Below the pieces are notes generated by a model. That model had not been told where the DNA came from, did no database searches, and saw only the letters and a program-made list of their open reading frames with translations. The translations under genes were made by a program, and so were the position numbers. This document shows, piece by piece, positions 22,701-33,429 of a stretch of 60,000 nt of DNA. The stretch is from Polytrichum commune (lineage: Eukaryota > Streptophyta > Polytrichopsida > Polytrichales > Polytrichaceae), in the NCBI GenBank assembly GCA_950295325.1, contig OX485806.1, forward strand, positions 33,358,001 through 33,418,000, read 5' to 3'. Numbering within the stretch: the first letter of the stretch is position 1; every line of letters starts with the position of its first letter.

Positions 22701-24205
22701 CATACAACTTGTGGCGGGGCTTCTCACATCCATTACCTAGTTCATGACCTGACCTTTCCATTGTCGATCAAAAATTGATCTTCACAAGCATGCTTGATTC
22801 GAATTCTTTCTTAGATCACTCTGCTTATGATGCTCATGTGTACATGACTGCAGCGCACTCCATGGAGGAGGCAGAAGCTTTGTGCGACCGTCTTGGTATT
22901 TTTGTGAATGGGGAGCTCCAATGCATCGGCAACGCCAAAGAGGTAGGCACCAAATTATCACATAGCAGTTGCTTTCCGCATATTCTGCATTTAAAAGGGT
23001 CATGTAATTTTATGGACAATCATCAGCTCTTCCATTCTATCACAACCTTAGCAACGCTTGGGATCACCGATGTACTTGCACATCTCACTTATCTTCCTCT
23101 CTTGTACTTTGTTTTCACATGCTGGAAGTATTATCATATACTTTCCTATAGAAGCACTGAAGATAAACTACTATGTTCCGTCTTATGTGTCCTTCAAAGC
23201 ATGCATGAAGACCAAGGTGCTTAATGAGTCTTGGTGCCTGTTTGTTCTGAATATGAATTATGAAAGCTAACATCAAAGTCCAAGCGTTCAAGAGAGACAT
23301 TAGGAACAAAGCATAAATGTATATAAATGTACATGCAAGTGCTACACTAAATAGGATATTTAGTGTTTGATTATACTTAGTGTTACTAATTTTCAATTCC
23401 TTGACAATTAGTGTTAGACATAAATGTGCCGCTGCTTTCCCTATTGCCACCTCCTTTATTATATCTTTTTTTTTCATATATTTACTAACACTAAATTCAA
23501 ACATGTATCTTCCACATATTACCATAGTTGATATGTCCCCCCTCCTAATGTACCCGTGCTCCCCCGTGCCTTTTTGGAACAGTCCCCACACCAAACCTTT
23601 GTTGTATTATTAAGGTAGATGGGTCTTAAATAGTCGTTTTTCCCGGCTAGCCCACTTCTCCTAGGACATGAAACATGTGATTTGAACAAGATGGTTTAGC
23701 AAATCCAGATCGAGCCTTAAGCCACTTTCCTTCTAGTTTCTGGAGCTCATATGAATATCTCCTTCATTATGAACATGAAGATCCTCGTGCTCAGAAATTG
23801 GTGTCCGATTAAGATGAGTGATCGAATTGGGCACGTCTAGCCTTCGATGCGTATGCACATCCAGATGTTTGCTCAAAATTGTGGTTCAAATGTATCATGG
23901 CACAGCTCACAGCAAGGTATGGGGGTCTCTACATGCTCACAATCACGACGCCTGCGAACGAGGAAGCGGAAGTGAGGGCCCTGGCCAACAGCCTGACACC
24001 GAACGCCAAGATGGTGTATAGCCTCTCCGGGACCCAGAAGTTTGAGTTGCCGAAATCCGAAGTGAGCCCGGCCGCTGTGTTCACTGCTGTGGAGAGAGCG
24101 AAGCAACATCTGCACGTGCAAGCGTGGGGCCTTTCTGACACCACTCTGGAAGATGTGTTCATCAAAGTCGCGCGACAAGCAGGTGGAGATCTGAAGCTTT
24201 CGTAA
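13785..24205 (+). CDS. Half-size ABC transporter, subfamily A (plant ABCA/ATH type)
   Basis: Nineteen exons join into 966 residues: 13785-13883, 15401-15776, 16517-16593, 16726-16873, 17020-17139, 17342-17466, 17662-17820, 18072-18234, 18914-19039, 19188-19271, 19452-19546, 19675-19983, 20728-20928, 21461-21570, 21671-21755, 22149-22277, 22399-22504, 22854-22942, 23906-24205 (TAA). Every junction is GT-AG and keeps frame. Residues 1-33 end in ANALFRKNLTFQ, then one helix (42-60), a Cys-containing lumenal loop, and a block of about six helices (345-570) with KMHGLGDGPYW. The single nucleotide-binding domain has Walker A GPNGAGKT (682-689), Q-loop CPQHD (Q729), signature YSGGM (783-787), Walker B VVYMDEPSTGLDP (D807, E808) and H-loop His839. 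The end is DTTLEDVFIKVAR. Length and layout match plant half-size ABCA proteins, which probably dimerise; substrate unknown, lipid-type by family. The exon 4 donor (GTCTTT) is weak and is the least certain junction. Confidence 0.95.
15042..15273. mobile_element. Foldback MITE in ABCA intron 1
   Basis: Arms 15042-15099 and 15216-15273 are inverted copies. They share ATCGGTGGGCCAA, CTTTACATNTGCCTTGG and TTTCAAGG. A second, inner hairpin (15172-15207, CCTCGGTTTTGAATC and its complement) lies in the loop. It is 232 bp and non-coding. A relative is in intron 2. Confidence 0.8.
15850..16112. mobile_element. Foldback MITE in ABCA intron 2, relative of the intron 1 element
   Basis: The left arm carries GAGCTCAAACTCGC-like sequence, TTTGGTGGGCCAA and TGTGGTGGAAC (up to about 15918). 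The right arm (16053-16112) carries the inverse, with GCACATGTAAGGGCC. Both the GGTGGGCCAA core and the spacing to a CTTTACATGTGCCT-like motif match the intron 1 element. It starts about 75 bp past the exon 2 donor. Confidence 0.7.
18310..18560 (+). repeat. Family F dispersed repeat fragment in ABCA intron 8
   Basis: The landmark GGGGTGGCAACTCTCAC, followed by CAATTCTAATAATTC and a GGATCCATGG-type block, matches in order the minus-strand sequence of 27000-27190. It is a diverged fragment of the same repeat as 27140-27720 and 56310-56800. Non-coding. Confidence 0.55.
20108..20285 (+). repeat. Short direct repeat in ABCA intron 12
   Basis: GATGGTTGTAGTTTACTTT, then TTTGGTYCTAT, occurs at about 20108 and again about 140 bp downstream at 20248. 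It is a local duplication inside the 744-bp intron. Confidence 0.65.
21262..21400 (+). repeat. Family D dispersed repeat in ABCA intron 13
   Basis: It shares ACCTCCACACTAC, CGAACATGG, TGTNGTATGCAAAA and CAAAGTCATGTTGAG, in the same order, with 53690-53815. No coding content was recognised. Confidence 0.6.
23342..23541 (-). mobile_element. Family M MITE, truncated, in ABCA intron 18
   Basis: It starts with CTACACTAAATAGGATATTT and runs through GACAATTAGTGTTAGACATA, GGTGGCAG-type (here CTGCCACC-type) and ACTAACACTAAATTC blocks. These are in the reverse orientation to the complete copies at 44346-44643 and 46724-47029. The match stops near GTTGATATG, so about 100 bp and the second end are lost. 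It lies between exons 18 and 19. Confidence 0.75.
23614..23843 (+). repeat. Family A TIR repeat, copy 3, in ABCA intron 18
   Basis: The left end AGGTAGATGGGTCTTAAATA at 23614 is preceded by TA. The right end, near 23843, reads GTCTAGCCT, the inverse of the start. The inner CCGGCTAGCCCACTTCTC is the unbroken form of the TIR-1 insertion site. It ends about 60 bp before the acceptor of the last ABCA exon. It is shorter than other copies. Confidence 0.75.
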
Positions 24206-24389
24206 ACGACACAGGTAGAGCACATTGCATAGTTCTGGATGTGCTCGTAACAATTGACCTCCGGTAGTGCATGGATGATGGCAGAGTTTCGCATTCCGTT
24301 CCGAAATTCTGAAAGCTTTTGTACCTTTTCTTGCGCAAATGAGTGCTCTGTACGAGTGTTAATTAGGGGTAGGGGTAGGGTTCGATGGA

Positions 24390-24606
24390 GCAACATCTGC
24401 ATGTGCGAGTGTGGGGTCTTTCCCGACACCACTCTGGAAGATGTGTTCATCAGGGTTGCATGACAAGCAGGTGCAGATTTGAAGCTTTCTTAAACGACAC
24501 AATTAGAGTACATTGCATATTTAATGTGCATGACATTCGACCTCCGGTAGTGCATGGATTATGGAAGACTTTGCATTCGCATCTGATTCCGATAATCTGG
24601 AAGGCT
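24390..24606 (+). pseudogene. Tandem duplicate of the 3' end of the ABCA gene
   Basis: The stretch repeats 24103-24310 at an offset of 287 bp. It covers the last 34 codons (GCAACATCTGCA... through CACCACTCTGGAAGATGTGT) and the 3' flank with GACCTCCGGTAGTGCATGGA. In the copy, the codon matching Arg in IKVAR is TGA, so the peptide stops early, and there is no upstream exon. It lies past the real stop (24203-24205) and is probably inert or part of the 3' UTR. Confidence 0.85.
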
Positions 24607-25515
24607 TGCTTCGGCAAATGAGGTGTGCTCTACACGAGTGTTTATTAGGGTTTGGAAAATTGGAACCACTTGTAGCCTCTGAATTTAACACCCTAGCTAT
24701 CAGGGATTAGCCCTTAAAAGTCGCAGGGGGTGCATTTTTACCCAAGGATGTATAATAAAATATGTTCAGTGTGTTGACATACCGAAGAAATTCGTGAAGG
24801 GTGAGTACTAAATTACATCCATACAGGTTTAAATTAGAAACATTGTTATTGGTTATACAGAAGTATTTTTCTTTGGAAAATAACAGTAAATTGAGGTTTA
24901 ATATTTTATGATTGTTAGTTTGTTCTGAAAGGTATAAAGTTCCCATTCTTCATAGAATTAAATTCTTGAGAAATATAACAGGATTATTTATATGGTAGTT
25001 TATCCTATTCTCAACCATCTCATGCAACTCTGTTTCCAGATTGGTTTTACATCTTTCAAATGCATACCAATATATTTGTACCCACTTGATAGTTGCACAT
25101 ACATTATAAGTTACCATTGCAACATTCTGTGGTATCAACCGTATGCCCTGAGACATTTTATGGATTTTTTTTAATACCATAACCTGTCAGGTATCAAATT
25201 CTAAGTATTCTTTCGATGTCCACTATGATCAACATTCATTTTCTTTGTTCCCTTAAGGAGAGCTTTCCATGCACATAACTATGCACAAAAGGTTAAAAAT
25301 TCTGGTGCAAAATTCTGGTGCAAAAACAGGCTGAAGGTTGGAAAATCACAGAAGTTCTAGATTAGATCATGATACAATGAAAGATGTAAGCCAGGAAGGA
25401 GAAAAAGGGAGAAAGAAATGAGGGAGGACGGAGAGTTGACCAACAGGGTCTCCAAATTGAAATGCTTCACAAATCTTCACCATTGTAGCCCATCAATGAA
25501 TTCCATTAATTCAAT
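24607..25515. other. Intergenic, no gene seen
   Basis: AT-rich sequence between the ABCA 3' end and the 25.5-kb duplication. No motif-bearing reading frame and no recognised repeat. Confidence 0.5.
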
Positions 25516-25519
25516 ATTG

Positions 25520-26330
25520 AAATGGCAATGACCAAGGTGACTGCACCCATCTTCGAGAGAGGAATCCAGGGCAACATCTTTATGAGAGTTGTGTACACGT
25601 TTCACAACAATTCACAATCGTCGTCGGAAGCAAACCATCCAAGGACTTGTGCAGAAGATTCTAATGCTCATGACTAACAAGAGATTCAAACAAGCAGGTG
25701 TGTTACTGAGTACTACATAGATCTTCAGCATCGTAGCCATCAGAGGAACATTAGGCAGATGGGTCTTGAATGGTTCCTTTTCTGACTACACTTTTTTGTC
25801 TAATTAGTATGGGTTACCGCTTGGAGTTGAGCAATGCTATAACATTTTACTGGATCACTTTTTATCCAGATAACATAAGTACACTAAGTATGGTATTTAG
25901 TATGAAAATCATATTCATTATCAAAATGTAGATCCTCGTGCTTATTGAATGGTCGTTAATCATGTTGAATATTGAACCCAGAATGGTAATCATATTTTGG
26001 GGACAGTCTAATCTCTCTTTGAACACATATCTTTTTGGTGTCCGTACTTGGAGCCACACCAAACCACATACCACTCAAATATACATGTCTCAATAAGAAA
26101 CGTAGCCAAATAAGGCTTATCTACCTTAGTTGATAAAATTTGAAGGCAATGACCATGGTGAGTACTGCACCCATTCTTGAGAAGGGAAAAAGGGGCATCA
26201 ACTTCATTTAAGTTGTATACACAATTCACAATCTCCTTCACAGGAAGCATAAAGCCATCAGAGCAGATGTGAGGGAGACTCGAAATCTCATGACTAAAGA
26301 TCAAACCACCTGTTGGGCGGCAAAAATTGG
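25520..26330 (+). repeat. Diverged direct duplication flanking a family A copy
   Basis: About 25520-25700 and 26140-26320 align in order: GGCAATGACCANGGTGA, TGCACCCATYYTTGAGA, TTCACAATC, CTCATGACTAA. The family A copy at 25753-26126 lies between the two. Non-coding. Confidence 0.55.
25753..26126 (+). mobile_element. Family A TIR element, copy 4 (about 374 bp)
   Basis: The left end GGCAGATGGGTCTTGAATGG follows TA. The right end is the inverse of AGGTAGATAAGCCTTATTTG and is followed by TA (26127-26128). The interior carries AGATCCTCGTGCT, TTGGAGCCACACCAAACCAC and CATACCACTCAAATATA. This is the most complete family A copy and defines the element's ends. Confidence 0.75.
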
Positions 26331-27139
26331 TGCACATGTGCATCTGAGCTGACCGAGTCATAAAATCGGTGCACTCTGTTTTGTACAATGCTATGCTATG
26401 TACCTGTCAACTGTGCTATGCAATGCAATGCAGAATGCCTTTGGTTTTGTTGGGTCACCACCTCCCTCCATCCACTAAGTTATAGTACAACAGTAGCAGG
26501 AAAGAAACACCATATCACCAGGAGAGAAAAGAAAAGAAGAAAAAAGAAAAGGAGTTAAGGTTACCCATCCAGCATCATTTTGTGCTTGAAGGAGCAACGT
26601 GATCCCTTTTCTTGTTCACAAAAAAACTAAAAACTAAAAAGAAATAAATAAAATCTCGACAGCAGCTGGTGGTGGACACACAATCCCAAAAATACAAATC
26701 CTGAATTTCAAAAGCATCTACGAGTTTATTCGTTCATTCCGTAAACTCGCTTATGCGTTTTCTGATCTCGTGTTAGTCTCTCTACTTCTTGTGGCTGCAA
26801 ACTTCCTCTTGGTATGTCGAGGGTTTTCTTTTTCATACGTACATGAAAAAAAACGCCAATACAAGCGGCGTCAGGTGCTACCCACGTAATCGTGTGACAA
26901 GTTAGTCCTGCTCCAATCAACCCACGGGAACAATCAGTATATAAACATTTATAAGTATAATCAACACTGCTACAACATTTTTTTAGGAAGCATGTGTAAC
27001 AAGCATTCTATGAACCATTCCTAATCCAAACAAATTCGTATCAATAGAGTCCTGCTCCTTTTTGAAGAAATAAGGAGCCATCAATTCACTAAGCATTATA
27101 GGCATTAGAAATGATTTAGAAACAACTCTATTTTAAAGG
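26331..27139. other. Intergenic, no gene seen
   Basis: It contains a purine-rich tract at 26520-26560 and no recognisable gene. The last 150 bases may belong to the family F repeat that follows. Confidence 0.45.
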
Positions 27140-27720
27140 GGTGAGAGTTGCCACCCCAAGGTCCGTCCTAGGGCTCTAAAATTCCATCAGCTCATAACTT
27201 CTGTCCCACCATCTAAGGCTTTGGTAAATGAACCACTTCCCGAGTGATAATAAAGTTATTCGTAAAGAAAAGCAGATGAAACCATGGGATTAGTCCCAAA
27301 CCCTGAGTTTATGAGAATTAACACAAACTCACCCAAGTTTTCTTTAATGCTTAAATTATCATACACAAAGAATTGTGTCGGGCTATTGAAAACCAACTTT
27401 TTGGCTTGTCCTACTAGGATGGGTGGGCCAAGCCAGCCTTGAAGAGGCTGATGTTGGATTTAGGATAGCGGATCCATGCGCATACCCTATTTTAGATTCC
27501 AATGTTCTCTCAAAGTTTAAGAGGTGCAAAGAGGAGGTCCCAAAATTTGCACCCAACTTTCATAATAGGCTTCAATACATGATGAGCTAACAAGCTCTTA
27601 ATACAAAGTTTTCTCAAAGAAGGATCAAACCCACAGTTTTGATCATCTTTGAGGGGACTTTATGGACAACTCTAATACCTGCTTCGATCCTAGATACTAG
27701 ATGAAGAGGTGACAAACTTC
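27140..27720 (-). repeat. Family F dispersed repeat, long copy
   Basis: On the minus strand it aligns with 56310-56800 on the plus strand over several hundred bases. Shared blocks include CTCAAACTTTGAGAG (or TTAAACTTTGAGAG), ATCTAAAATA, TATGCGCATGG, TTCTCATAAACTCAGG and CCCATGGTTTC. A diverged part recurs in ABCA intron 8. No protein motif was recognised, so its class is unknown. Confidence 0.7.
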
Positions 27721-28142
27721 AGGGCATTTGTGACCCCGGGGCGGCAATTACACATGTATAATACACAAGGGTCATCAACAACTAAATAAGACTATGACAA
27801 ATTTGTAACAAGTTCATGATAAGGCATTCAACATGTTATAATAAAGATATCAAATGTAAAAAGGAAAGTATAATAAGGCACAATACGACATATTCTTATT
27901 TACTAAGGTTCTTGAGAAGTCTTGTTATATCCTAATACCCATGCAGAATGAATTTCCTTATTCTTCCGCAGGAAAATGGAAATACGGAGGTCAACTATGT
28001 CAATTTAGAAAACCTTGGGTTCAATTCATCTCCTTGAGTAGTTTGCAGAAAGACCATTTTTCTTATGAATTTCCAAGGGGCGGTGCGTGGACCGGTCACT
28101 GACCTTCATCCAGTGCTCACTGCTGTTGCAATACGATCAGCG
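27721..28142. other. 3' flank of the CONSTANS-like gene
   Basis: AT-rich sequence downstream (on the minus strand) of the CONSTANS-like stop codon. It presumably holds the 3' UTR. No clear polyadenylation signal was assigned. Confidence 0.45.
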
Positions 28143-30819
28143 TCATGTGCAGCCAGGTAATCGCTTCACAAATCGGCCCTGTTGCAATTCCATCCACAGA
28201 TACAGTCAGTGCTTGCACAATGGCTACACATATCCGAAAGAATTCCCTCACATTGCATAATTTTCAGGTCTGCAAATTGCCGCAACAGAGCCGAAGCAAT
28301 TGTGCTGCATCAACCTGCTGCAGTCTGCAGGTTCTGATGTGAATTTTACTAGCAAGGGAGCACCAAGGGTTTTGTTGGAAATGTGGCTGCAATTTTGAAC
28401 CACCGGAGTACGACAAAACAATGTGATGTAAGAAGTTTACTATAAGTAAGAATACTGACCTTCATCCGTGGCCGTCGCTCTGCATTTAGCTTACGAACCT
28501 CGTACCGGATCTTCTTGGAGAAGAGTCGAGTGCGTCGCTTGTCTTTGTATCGCTGCACGCGAGCCTCCCGCCCTCCGTCATTGCTTCCCGTGGCTGCATG
28601 ACCGCCGTTGCTGAGGTCAGGAACCAGCCCTATGTCAATGTTACCCTGCGCAATTACGGAAGAGAAAAGAGATTTCAGAGCTTTGAAACTCCTGTGCACA
28701 TCCAAACCCTACGTTAACATGCAGCAGCAGCAGCAGCAGCAGTAGTAAGGCAAGGCAAGCCAATGCTTATGAGTGGCAGAAATACTGTTTCAGTGACAAA
28801 GTCAAGAGGAAGTGGAGGATTGTGCAAAATTCCGCTCCACAAACATCCGCGCACTTCCAAACCCAAATGTGTTTAAACACAACCCCAAGGTTAACAAGCA
28901 GCGAACCGAGTTTATTGATTTGGAGTAATTTCGTTTCGGTGGCGGAGTACGAGGAATTAATGGAATGTGCGGAATTCGACTCCACGAACCTCCACGTACT
29001 TCCAAACACAAACGTTTCCAAAACACAACCCCGAGATTAACATGCAGCAAAGCGAAACTGCCTGAGTCGAAGCAATTATATCGATATTTAGGGTGACAGA
29101 CTACGCGGAAGTGAGAGTAGGTAAGAAATGCCAGCTCCAATGGTTAAACGCAGCAGCGAGTCTTATGGTCTGGAGATAATTCGTTTCGGTGGCAGAGTAC
29201 AAAGAAGTGGAGGAATGTGTGAAATTCAGCGCCACGAACCTCCGCGCACTTCCAAATCCAAATGTTTCAGAACATAACGCCAAAGTTAACATGATCGCAT
29301 GATTTGGAGCAAACATATCTCTCTTTCGGTGACAAGAGTACTACGAGGAAGTGAGAGAGAGTAGGTAAAGGAATGTACGCACCGCAGCTTCGGAGTTAGA
29401 ATCCTCCGGGACGGTTTGCGGCCGTTTTCCATCGGTCCACAGGCTACGGTCCGACCATGCGGACAAGACATCTTCGTAGTTGAGACGCAGCAACGAAGGA
29501 ACGGGCTTCATGTCCGCCTCCTCCTTGCCGCCGCCGCCTTCAAGCGAGCCGCGGAGTACCGCAGCAACCTCCTTCTTGATGAGGTCCAAGCTGTCCGGTG
29601 CATGAAACTCCGACTTCACTTTATACGGAAGCACACTTGCAATTGCGAACGGCATATCCGGGTCACAGCTACCCCTGGCTTCCAAATTATCGACAGCCAA
29701 ACCTCCACAACCGGCTTCCGAAGTTGTCTCGCCACAATCTCCCTCAAAGGCATCCCCCTCCCCTTCTCCATCTCCATCGCCATCCTCCATCCCGACAATG
29801 TCCGAGAAATCCAGGTTATAGTCACCATCTCTCCCGCCGCAGAGATCCATACTCCCATCCTCCATAAACGGGATGTCGCCTCCAAAAGGATGCCCGGCCT
29901 CATCGAACTCCGGCAAGTATCCACCATCATCGCCATTGCTGCAAGGCACACGGAAATGATCCGACGAGTCTCCACTAACCTCCTCCGAAGTAGCGCCATC
30001 GTCAACTTCCACTACGCTGCTGTTGTTGTTGTGATGATGATGATGATGATGCTTATGCTTCACAGGCTTGCTGATGCTGGCCTTGCTCTTACAATACTCC
30101 GCGAGCGAGATCGCGCTAGCTGTCTCGTGGTGGAACCCCAAGTTGCTCTCCTGAATGTTGACGGTGATGAAAGTTGGCACCTCGTGCGTGGAGTCCGCCT
30201 TCACCTTCCGATGATGATGATGAAAATTGGTGGAGCCGCTCTTTTGCTGCGGCTTGAGGTTGGAGCTTACCGGTGCCCGAACATGCGTGTTAGGGCGCCT
30301 GCTAAGACGAGAGCGTTTTCGCGAAGGAGGTGGAGTTTGCGGTTGCGTCTCTTCCTGCTGCGATGATGACCTTAGGTTGCTGTGATGCTCCTGCGCTGTC
30401 TCGCTGCCTCTTTTCGTTGTTGTTGTTGCTGCTGCAGTAGAGAGTTGTTGTTGTTGTTGTTGTTTTGAGGTGGATGATATTCCGTTAAGGTGAAGGCGCA
30501 CACGTTCGTGGCGGTGCGCTAGGGCGTTGGCAGAGTGGACGTTCTGGTCGCAGCGATGGCAGAGGTGTGCGTCGTCCGCTGCGCAGAACCAGCGGGCGCG
30601 TTGCGACCCGCACACGTCGCAAGCACGAGACGCGCGTCCCGCGATGGCCATCGCTGTGGCTACATTCCGCTGGCTGCTTGTGGGGGCTGCCTTCGCTCCT
30701 GCTGCTGCAACGGTGGCGGCGGCCATCACCTCGCTATCTTTTGGTGAGATATCTGCCCTCCTTCGCTTATGGTTATCCTTAGATGTCCGTGTTGGTCTCC
30801 TCGTTCGTTCTTGGATCAT
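28143..30819 (-). CDS. CONSTANS-like protein, one B-box plus CCT domain
   Basis: Three minus-strand exons, 30819-29383, 28645-28460 and 28178-28143 (TGA), join in frame into 552 residues. The B-box zinc finger (residues 67-109) has [19 protein letters not shown], and [15 protein letters not shown]. Only one B-box is present, as in the COL6/COL16-type group. The middle is low-complexity: Gln run near 120, basic [11 protein letters not shown] stretch, His run near 255, acidic patches. [19 protein letters not shown], typical of this group, precedes the CCT domain (505-547), which has [20 protein letters not shown] and ends GRFVKR on a 12-codon last exon. The intron between RPRMK and GRFVKR is at the usual family position. 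CCT proteins act in the nucleus, often with NF-Y factors, in light or flowering control; the role here is unknown. The ATG at 30819 is the first in frame. Met32 or Met57 would give the shorter N-terminus usual in the family. Confidence 0.93.
28680..29382 (-). repeat. Tandem array filling intron 1 of the CONSTANS-like gene
   Basis: Diverged units of about 145 bp (some shortened) lie at about 28680, 28800, 28945, 29095, 29200 and 29335 (partial). Plus-strand landmarks are TTTCGGTGGCAGAGTAC, GGAAGTGGAGGAATGTG, CCACGAACCTCCGCGCACTT, CCAAATGTTT, and GTTAACATGCAGCA. A CAG microsatellite is at 28723-28742. The last partial unit abuts the exon 1 splice donor (29382-29377). The array makes up nearly all of the 737-bp intron. 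Confidence 0.75.
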
Positions 30820-32650
30820 ACGAGTGGTGTCCCTGTAGTCTTAGAGGTTAATTCTTTAGCTGCATGTAAGTTGGCTCGTTGCAAAGAAGTTGCATAAAAA
30901 AGTGTTAAAGCCCCAGGAATCCCGTGCGGTGTAGGCGTCGTTCGCCACTGAAGAACTTCATCTCTGACTCCATAGCGTCAATCGATTGTAGCCGCTTTTT
31001 CCTTCTCGAAACTGCTAAAATTCTAGTCCTTGAATCGGAACCACCCCGCGATCACCTTGGCAGTGGCGGTCACACTGCTCTTCTTCCTCATACCACCACC
31101 CATGCGCGAAACCAAACCACAGTAGAAGAAAGAAGAAAGATGAAATCTGCAGCAACCACCCTTCCTCCGCTTTTACCAGACCACTAAGTTAGCCCTCGCT
31201 GCTGCACAGCACGCTCCTCCGGATTTCAACGAGGGAAGAGCTTGTCAAGGGTTACTAGCCGGCGGAGGAAGCCACGAATTTCCCAGACTTTGATTTCTCC
31301 AGAAACTCTATCCTCCACTCGGAGTAAAACATACAGACACTAAGCTAACCAGCTGCTAACCTTTCAGAGCACCACTTTGGGAACAACAACACCACCACCA
31401 CCCCAACCCTCTCCTCACCGACTCCTAGTCAACTCCGAATCCCTCACAAAACCCAACACACCTTGGACTCCGCAACCTCACCAGCAGCCAGCACAAACCC
31501 AGAACACACAATGCCTGCACACCAACCCAAGACCAGCTGAAACCACAAACTCCCCTCCACCGTCGTCACCGCCACAACTCCTCCTCTTTCCTCCCCGATG
31601 AATGCAACAGTGACACCGCAGCAGCAGCCGAAGAAGAAGACCAACAATTTCCTCAAAAAAGGACAAGTAATAACCCCAGCTCCACCGAGACGATGCAAAA
31701 AAGGTGTCAGTCCACAACAGGTTTGCTATGTAGTGGTGACTAGACCTGCATGCTGTGATGCTGCAGCCAGATGCAAGGGGACATGAGGCATCTCCTCGCC
31801 GCAGCAGCAGCAGCAACAACACGAGTGAATGACTCCTCCCACCAACTACTTACAGAATTGATGTTCGCAAAACATGAGCTCTGCAGAAATTGATTGATCA
31901 GCTCATCAGAATCCAAGATCATCTCCAGCGGAGGAATACTGGTATCAGGTACTAGTATACTGCTACTATACATTGCATTCTAGCTCCCATCCTAGCTAGT
32001 CTCCGGCCCACTCTAGGTCCCCATTTTAGGTCCTCATGATAGACTGGAGCTACCTGATGGGGTCGCATCCAACCATAGCCACGCACTTTTGCGACGGGCG
32101 CATCGCCATTGGCCGCTGCAGCGGTTGCAGGAAATTAGCAGCTGCTGCGGATTGATCTGCAACAGATGGTGATGATGATTCTCTCTTATTGCGCGCATTA
32201 ATGGGTCTGCGTACTCGCTGCTGCGCTAGGCTTGCAGCAGCTTGAATGCATGGATAAATACGCGGGTTAAAGCTAATCCTGATGAGAAGAAAAGTTCGCT
32301 AAAAAAGCCTGACGAGTGACGAGCGACAGGATTCACCACCTTGATATTGTTCGTTGATCTTCGTACATGTGTGGAGGCACTCACTCATGTACCCGTGTGG
32401 CACCACAAGAAGACCCCTGGGGCGGTTGACTTGGGTTTGCGGTCACTTGTGGATGGGGTGGACCAAGCATACGTAAACTAATACAGGTTTATCTTCCATG
32501 TAAACTTATCCGCCCAGAAGGTGAAAATCTCGTGAAACAGATGTCCAAGCAAAAAGGTGTGTGCGTGGGTGTCATTTGGTTCGCTTTTTTAAATCATGTT
32601 CTCCAACTTCTGTCGATTGGATTTACACAACAAAACTTGTGTTGCATCAG
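30820..32650. other. Upstream region of the CONSTANS-like gene
   Basis: A less AT-rich stretch upstream of the minus-strand start. It has C/A-rich low complexity (31385-31600), GCAGCA runs (31620-31630 and 31799-31817) and no convincing reading frame. It probably contains the 5' UTR and promoter. No individual element could be assigned. Confidence 0.5.
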
Positions 32651-32739
32651 CAAATCTACAATGAAAGATCTGCTAAAAATTGGTTTGAAAATCGGACCTC
32701 CCTTCATTAAGTTGTGGTTGTTGGAAGTGTATGTTTGTT

Positions 32740-32938
32740 GATTGCTTAACTAAAATATATATATAGGTCCTCTCAATTGCGTTCACTATTGAATGTCGAG
32801 TAGTTATTGATATTTGAACATGTAGTCCCATCTCTTTTGAACATGTGTCTTTACGATGTTTGATCCTCACCGAACCACATACCGATTAAATATAGGGGTC
32901 CACTTAAGAAAAACGAGCCACTTAAGACCCATCTACCC
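32740..32938 (-). repeat. Family A repeat, partial copy 5
   Basis: The right end is the inverse of GGGTAGATGGGTCTTAAGTG and is followed by TA. The interior has GAACATGTAGTCCCATCTC and CCGAACCACATACCGATTAAA, matching other family A copies. The left part is diverged or truncated. It provides the empty-site comparison for the insertion at 54177-54324. Confidence 0.65.
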
Positions 32939-33164
32939 TATGTGAGACAGGTAGGTTCGTATAGGCAAATGTATCCATATACGCAATTGTTGTTGTCGTT
33001 GTCATACTAGTCATTTCATTGATTGTATCCGACCATCGGTTGAGTCCCAACTTTACGTAACGAGTTCTTGTACCTAGTTTACAAGTACAAGCTCAAACAG
33101 GTAGAGCAATGCGTGTTACAAAAAAACACGTAATATCATTCTATTTAATTCAATTTCCTCTTCT

Positions 33165-33290
33165 TTTTTTGGTTATGGAACACAACAGGCACATGACCAC
33201 CTGACTAGTTTTTCCACCAAGTAGAGAAAAGATTTCACGACCGGGAATCGAAATGCCAACCACTCCATTTGATTGTTAAATTCCAGTTTT
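33165..33290 (-). repeat. SINE-2 fragment (tRNA-like)
   Basis: The minus strand reads GGTTGGCATTTCGATTCCCG, then GTGAAATC, CTACTTGG and CAGGTGGTCA, ending in an A-rich tail (plus-strand T run at about 33171). This matches the SINE-2 unit at 45116-45914. The TTCGATTCC motif is a pol III box B-like sequence. Confidence 0.65.
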
Positions 33291-33429
33291 CTTAAAGTAA
33301 GTCCAATTTTACTTGAATCTGAATATATGTGCCCCGCCATGGAGTGTTGTTGATTGCAGAATCTCATTTGAGTCTAGGAAGTACTATGGCGTCAGGGACC
33401 AAATTGGAGTGCGCTATCATACTCACATA

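Noticed and set aside
29416-30366. Long plus-strand open frame of 316 codons
   Set aside because: It lies antisense to exon 1 of the CONSTANS-like gene and has no domain. The minus strand has a B-box, a CCT domain and consistent splicing, so the plus frame is a by-product of GC-rich coding sequence.
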